A stretch of 64,000 bases of DNA from Streptomyces peucetius (GTDB lineage: Bacteria > Actinomycetota > Actinomycetes > Streptomycetales > Streptomycetaceae): contig NZ_CP107567.1 of NCBI RefSeq assembly GCF_025854275.1, forward strand, positions 7,688,001 to 7,752,000. The letters are read 5' to 3'. The notes beneath the pieces were generated by a model, which saw only the letters and a program-made list of their open reading frames with translations, had not been told where the DNA came from and searched no databases. Shown here piece after piece: positions 60,774 through 64,000 of this stretch; within the stretch, counting starts at the first letter, position 1; each line of letters begins with the position of its first letter. Both the position numbers and the translations under genes were made by a program.

Positions 60774-61169
60774 ATGAGCAATGAACCCATCGCCCTCGGG
60801 GCAGCCCTCGCCTCCTTCGACGCACTGTGGAGTCCCCGCATCGTCACCCGCGTCAACGACTACGACGTCCGGATCGCCAAGGTCGAGGGCGAGCATCTCT
60901 GGCACGCCCATGACGACACCGACGAGTTCTTCCTGGTGCTCGAGGGAGAGCTGTACATCTCGTTGCGCGAGTCCGCCGGGGAGCGCACGGTCCGGCTCCC
61001 GCGGGGTTCGGTCTTCACCGTTCCCCGGGGTACGGAGCACAAGCCGTACGCACCCACCGGTGCGGCGCTCCTGCTCTTCGAACCCACCGGCACGCCGACG
61101 GTCGGTGACCGCCACGACGAGGTCCCCGACCACGTCGACGCGACAACGGGCCACGCCCTCGGCTTCTGA
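60774..61169 (+). CDS. Cupin-domain protein
   Basis: A 131-residue single-domain cupin. The first cupin motif is EHLWHAHDDTDEFFLVLEGE (His-x-His with Asp/Glu), then LPRGSVFTVPRGTEHKPYAP with the second-motif His. Four putative metal ligands are present, so it may bind a metal. Family roles range from isomerases to quercetinase-like enzymes; the function here is unknown. It is divergent from the GlxA-type regulator. Confidence 0.88.
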   Translation: MSNEPIALGAALASFDALWSPRIVTRVNDYDVRIAKVEGEHLWHAHDDTDEFFLVLEGELYISLRESAGERTVRLPRGSVFTVPRGTEHKPYAPTGAALLLFEPTGTPTVGDRHDEVPDHVDATTGHALGF

Positions 61170-61247
61170 CGGCACCGGGACCACGTGGAGGCAGCGCTGC
61201 GGGACGGGCGGTGGCCGGTGTGCGGAGCCTCCGCAGTCGGGCCCGTC

Positions 61248-61823
61248 TCAGCCGGCGTGACGCGAGGTGTCCTGCTCCCACTCGCTCCTCGTGAGGGCGT
61301 ACTCGACCTCGCCGTGTTCGGAGCCGTCGATGGTCTCGGGCCAGTCTCCGAAGTAGGTACGGACGTACTTCAGTCCCGACTTCTCCATCACGCGTCGCGA
61401 ACCGGCGTTGACCGCCATCGTGTTGGCGGTCACCCGTTGGACACCGAGTTCCGCGAACCCCTTGTGGATCAGAGCCCTCGCGCCTTCCGTGGCGTAGCCC
61501 CGGCCCCACGCCGCCTTGCGCAGCCGGTAGCCGAGCTCGACCACCGCCGGACTGTCGTCATCCAGCGGGCGGAACTCGAACCAGCCGAGAAACGTCCGGG
61601 TGTCCTTCGACTCGGCGGCCCAGAAACCGCGGGCTCCGGTGCCTGTGTGACGGTGGAGCAGGCGCGGCAGGTGCACGGTGCGCATGGTGTCCGGAGGTGT
61701 CGGCCGGCCACCGTTGATGTATCGCATCACCTCGGGATCGCTGTCGAGGTCGACGAGGCGGTCCAGGTCGTCGACCGTGAACGGGCGCAGCGCCATCCGT
61801 TCGGTGTGCAGAAAGATGCCCAT
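61248..61823 (-). CDS. GNAT-family N-acetyltransferase
   Basis: A 191-residue acetyltransferase of the RimJ/RimL type. It has LHTERMALRPFTVDDLDRLV at the N-terminus, GFWAAESKDTRTFLGWFEFR, the acetyl-CoA loop KAAWGRGYATEGARALIHKG (about residues 102-121) and VNAGSRRVMEKSGLKYVRTY. It converges on the cupin gene. The substrate is unknown. Confidence 0.9.
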   Translation of the reverse strand: MGIFLHTERMALRPFTVDDLDRLVDLDSDPEVMRYINGGRPTPPDTMRTVHLPRLLHRHTGTGARGFWAAESKDTRTFLGWFEFRPLDDDSPAVVELGYRLRKAAWGRGYATEGARALIHKGFAELGVQRVTANTMAVNAGSRRVMEKSGLKYVRTYFGDWPETIDGSEHGEVEYALTRSEWEQDTSRHAG

Positions 61824-61910
61824 GCTGTGATCTTCGACGCCGTCACGGCTGCTCCGCCACCGAATATCACCGGCGGTCCCGGCTCCCTGCCCCTCGCGCC
61901 GGGGCCGCTC

Positions 61911-62376
61911 TCACCATACGACCGGCAGGGTGACGAGGCCGCCCGTCAGGATGTCCTGGCGCACGGCGAGGTCGTCGGTGTCCACGGCGAGCCGCATGTC
62001 GGGGAACCTGCGGATGAGCTGGTCGAAGGCCACGTGGAGTTCCATGCGGGCCAGCGGCGCGCCGATGCAGTAGCGGGCGCCGTGCCCGAAGGTCAGGTGG
62101 GATGCCGCGCCGGGGCGAACGATGTCGAAACGGTCCGGGTCGTCGAACGCGGCGGCGTCGTGGTTGGCGGCGCCGTTGTCGAGCATGAGGAGGCTTCCGG
62201 CGGGGACGGTGACTTTGCCGACCTCCAGGTCGGTGCGCGCGTATCGCGGTATGCCGCCACCGCCCTTGCCGGGGGCGCGCAGAATCTCCTCCACCGCCCC
62301 CGGGATGAGCGTCGGGTCATCCAGCAGGGCGTGCCACTGGGCCGGTCGGTCAGCAGGAGGATTGCGCCGAGGCCAG
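61911..62376 (-). pseudogene. Cytochrome P450, C-terminal fragment
   Basis: About 150 residues of a bacterial P450. It has ALLDDPTLIPGAVEEILRAP (J/K helices with the ExxR region), LEVGKVTVPAGSLLMLDNGA, NHDAAAFDDPDRFDIVRP and the haem-binding FGHGARYCIGAPLARMEL with the Cys ligand. A full enzyme is about 400 residues. The N-terminal 250, including the I-helix, are missing, and the sequence above 62376 shows no match. No start with a good RBS exists, so this is a deletion remnant. Confidence 0.8.
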
Positions 62377-62600
62377 GCGAGGGAGCCGGGAAATCATGCT
62401 CTTCCGCTGTTCTGACGATCACGCGAGCAGTCCGGTCGGAGCCGGGCAACCGCTGCCGACCGGAACTCCCTTGCTGCGCGAGGAGGTTGGCGGCCCGACA
62501 CAGTGTCAGCCGCCCTGCCGCTCTGTCGATGCGAGCCTCGAGCGGCCTTCTGACCGGCGGCGATTCCACTGTGCAACTGGAGTGCGAATAGGGTGACTCC

Positions 62601-63716
62601 ATGTCTGCCATGTTGAGTTCCATGAGAACACGCGCCGCGCTTCGCGCATCGGCGCGTGTCTCCGTCGAGTTGCTACTGGTCCTCGTGATGGCCGGGGTGT
62701 GCCTGTGGCTTCTGGGCCGGATGTGGCCGGTGGTCTGGCCGCTCGTCGTGGCCCTGTTCCTCACCACACTGACCTGGCCCCTGGCCCGCTGCCTGCGCCG
62801 GCACGGGTGGCCGCCCGCCCTGGCCGCGTCGGCGGTGACCGTGCTGTTCCTCCTCGTCGCCGCAGGAATCGTGGCGCTGATCGCGGTGCCGGTGGCCTCG
62901 CAGTCCGGCGAGCTCGCCGACGGGGTGGTGGAAGGCATCCAGAAGCTGCGCGAATGGGCTGCCGGGCCGCCGCTGAACATCGGCGACGACCAGATCACAG
63001 GTGCCTTCGACGCCGCGACGGCCCGCGTCCAGGACAGCGTCGGCAGCATGGTCACCACCGTCGTCACCGGGGTGAGCACCGTGTTCAGCGGCGTGGTCAC
63101 CGCCGTGCTGGCCCTCTTCCTGATGTTCTTCTTCCTCAAGGACGGCCCCCGGTTCCTGCCGTGGCTCGCCCGTCAGCTCCCCGGCCGGCTCGCCACCGAC
63201 GTCCCGACCGTGGCCGCGCGCAGTTGGGACACCCTGGGCGCGTTCGTGCGGTCCCAGGCGTTCGTCGGTCTGCTCGACGCCGTCTTCATCGGTCTCGGCC
63301 TGTGGATTCTGGGGGTCCCGCTGGTACTTCCGCTGGCGGTGCTGACCTTCGTGTCCGCGTTCGTGCCGATCGTGGGCGCCCTGTTCGCCGGTCTGGTCGC
63401 CGTGCTCATCGCCCTGGTGTCGAACGGCCCCACGGACGCACTGCTCGTGCTGGCGATCATCGTCGTGGTGCAGCAGCTCGAGGGCAATGTGTTCCAGCCC
63501 ATGATCCAGAGCCGTGGGCTGGGCCTGCACGCGGCGGTGATCCTGCTGGCGGTGACGCTGGGCGGCAGCCTGGCAGGTGTCGTGGGCAGCCTGCTCGCCG
63601 TACCGGCCGCCGCTCTGATCGCGGTGTTCTGGAACTATCTGCGCGAGCAGCTGAGCGACCCGCCGCAGGAGCCGGCGTCCGAGGAGCCGCACACCGGTGA
63701 CGCCGTCCCGGCGTAG
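62601..63716 (+). CDS. AI-2E-family transporter
   Basis: A 371-residue membrane protein with seven or eight helices: VELLLVLVMAGVCLWLLG, VWPLVVALFLTTLTWPLA, ALAASAVTVLFLLVAAGIVA, TVFSGVVTAVLALFLMFFFL, AFVGLLDAVFIGLGLWILGV and LPLAVLTFVSAFVPIVGALF. The family signature EGNVFQPMIQSRGLGLHAAV is present. Family members export autoinducer-2 or act as Na+/H+ antiporters; the function in Streptomyces is not known. It has a short acidic cytoplasmic tail. A terminator hairpin follows. Confidence 0.93.
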   Translation: MSAMLSSMRTRAALRASARVSVELLLVLVMAGVCLWLLGRMWPVVWPLVVALFLTTLTWPLARCLRRHGWPPALAASAVTVLFLLVAAGIVALIAVPVASQSGELADGVVEGIQKLREWAAGPPLNIGDDQITGAFDAATARVQDSVGSMVTTVVTGVSTVFSGVVTAVLALFLMFFFLKDGPRFLPWLARQLPGRLATDVPTVAARSWDTLGAFVRSQAFVGLLDAVFIGLGLWILGVPLVLPLAVLTFVSAFVPIVGALFAGLVAVLIALVSNGPTDALLVLAIIVVVQQLEGNVFQPMIQSRGLGLHAAVILLAVTLGGSLAGVVGSLLAVPAAALIAVFWNYLREQLSDPPQEPASEEPHTGDAVPA

Positions 63717-63789
63717 CGGTGTGACGCCGTAGCGTCCCGGCAGCCGGCCCAGGGCACGCCGGGGGCAGCGGCCCCGTCGTGCCGGGCGT

Positions 63790-63820
63790 CCGGGGCCGGC
63801 CGGTCACAAGCCGGCCCCGG
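63790..63820. terminator. Bidirectional terminator
   Basis: Eleven-bp arms (63790-63800 and 63810-63820) with a 9-base loop. It lies between the stops of the convergent transporter and katG genes. Confidence 0.75.
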
Positions 63821-63829
63821 ACATCACGA

Positions 63830-64000
<171 letters not shown>

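Overview
The window is very GC-rich, uses GTG and TTG starts freely, and carries genes typical of Streptomyces: an alpha-lytic-type secreted protease, an HspR-style HAIR operator, a tap-tpg telomere pair and an actinobacterial graspetide cassette. I read it as part of a Streptomyces linear chromosome arm. tap-tpg encodes the end-patching proteins, and the number of broken genes (decarboxylase/phosphatase junction, P450, serine hydrolase and alcohol dehydrogenase fragments, a triply frameshifted gene) fits an arm rather than the core. The contig position itself cannot be seen.

Region 1 (1-9.98 kb) is a xyloglucan-type polysaccharide locus. It holds a GH74 endo-xyloglucanase (5' cut by the window), a GH42 beta-galactosidase, a GH95 alpha-L-fucosidase and a secreted GH12 endoglucanase on the plus strand, facing a GH31 alpha-xylosidase and its LacI-family regulator on the minus strand. 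Together they would cut the backbone and remove fucose, galactose and xylose. Two identical GAAGCGCTTC palindromes lie upstream of lacI.

Region 2 (10-28.8 kb) is mixed. It has a receptor Ser/Thr kinase with a membrane partner, a secreted S1 protease behind a 26-bp perfect palindrome, an FAD monooxygenase, a DHFR-like reductase, a PRC-barrel/DUF2382 stress protein, a VOC-TetR operon, a flavin oxidoreductase, the fused pseudogene remnants, an SDR enzyme, large-subunit catalase KatE with a sigma-B-like promoter, a sortase, an AraC regulator, a second VOC protein and an FUSC membrane protein.

Region 3 (29-34.3 kb) is a lipid-related block: diacylglycerol-kinase-like and alkyl-DHAP-synthase-like genes divergent from tetR-glpD. 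The same arrangement is known in Mycobacterium tuberculosis (Rv2249c-Rv2252). Region 4 (34.3-36.0 kb) is a two-gene graspetide RiPP cassette, precursor plus ATP-grasp ligase, with no methyltransferase beside it.

Region 5 (36-45.6 kb) holds a DUF1992 protein, a GH63-like hydrolase, TetR, a small SH3-like secreted protein, an ECF41 sigma factor with its oxidoreductase partner, and several hypothetical genes. Region 6 (45.7-51.3 kb) is tap-tpg, a GTGA-coupled small-gene run ending in a frameshifted gene, a non-coding island with a possible retroelement remnant, and a MerR-like regulator. Region 7 (51.6-64 kb) has a PL1 pectate lyase, a DoxX protein, a stress-chaperone block (slipin, then dnaK-grpE behind a promoter overlapped by a HAIR element), small zinc-ribbon and kinase-like proteins, a GlxA-type AraC regulator divergent from a cupin, a GNAT enzyme, a P450 fragment, an AI-2E-type transporter and the C-terminus of KatG at the right edge. 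No tRNA, rRNA, intact insertion sequence or CRISPR array was seen.
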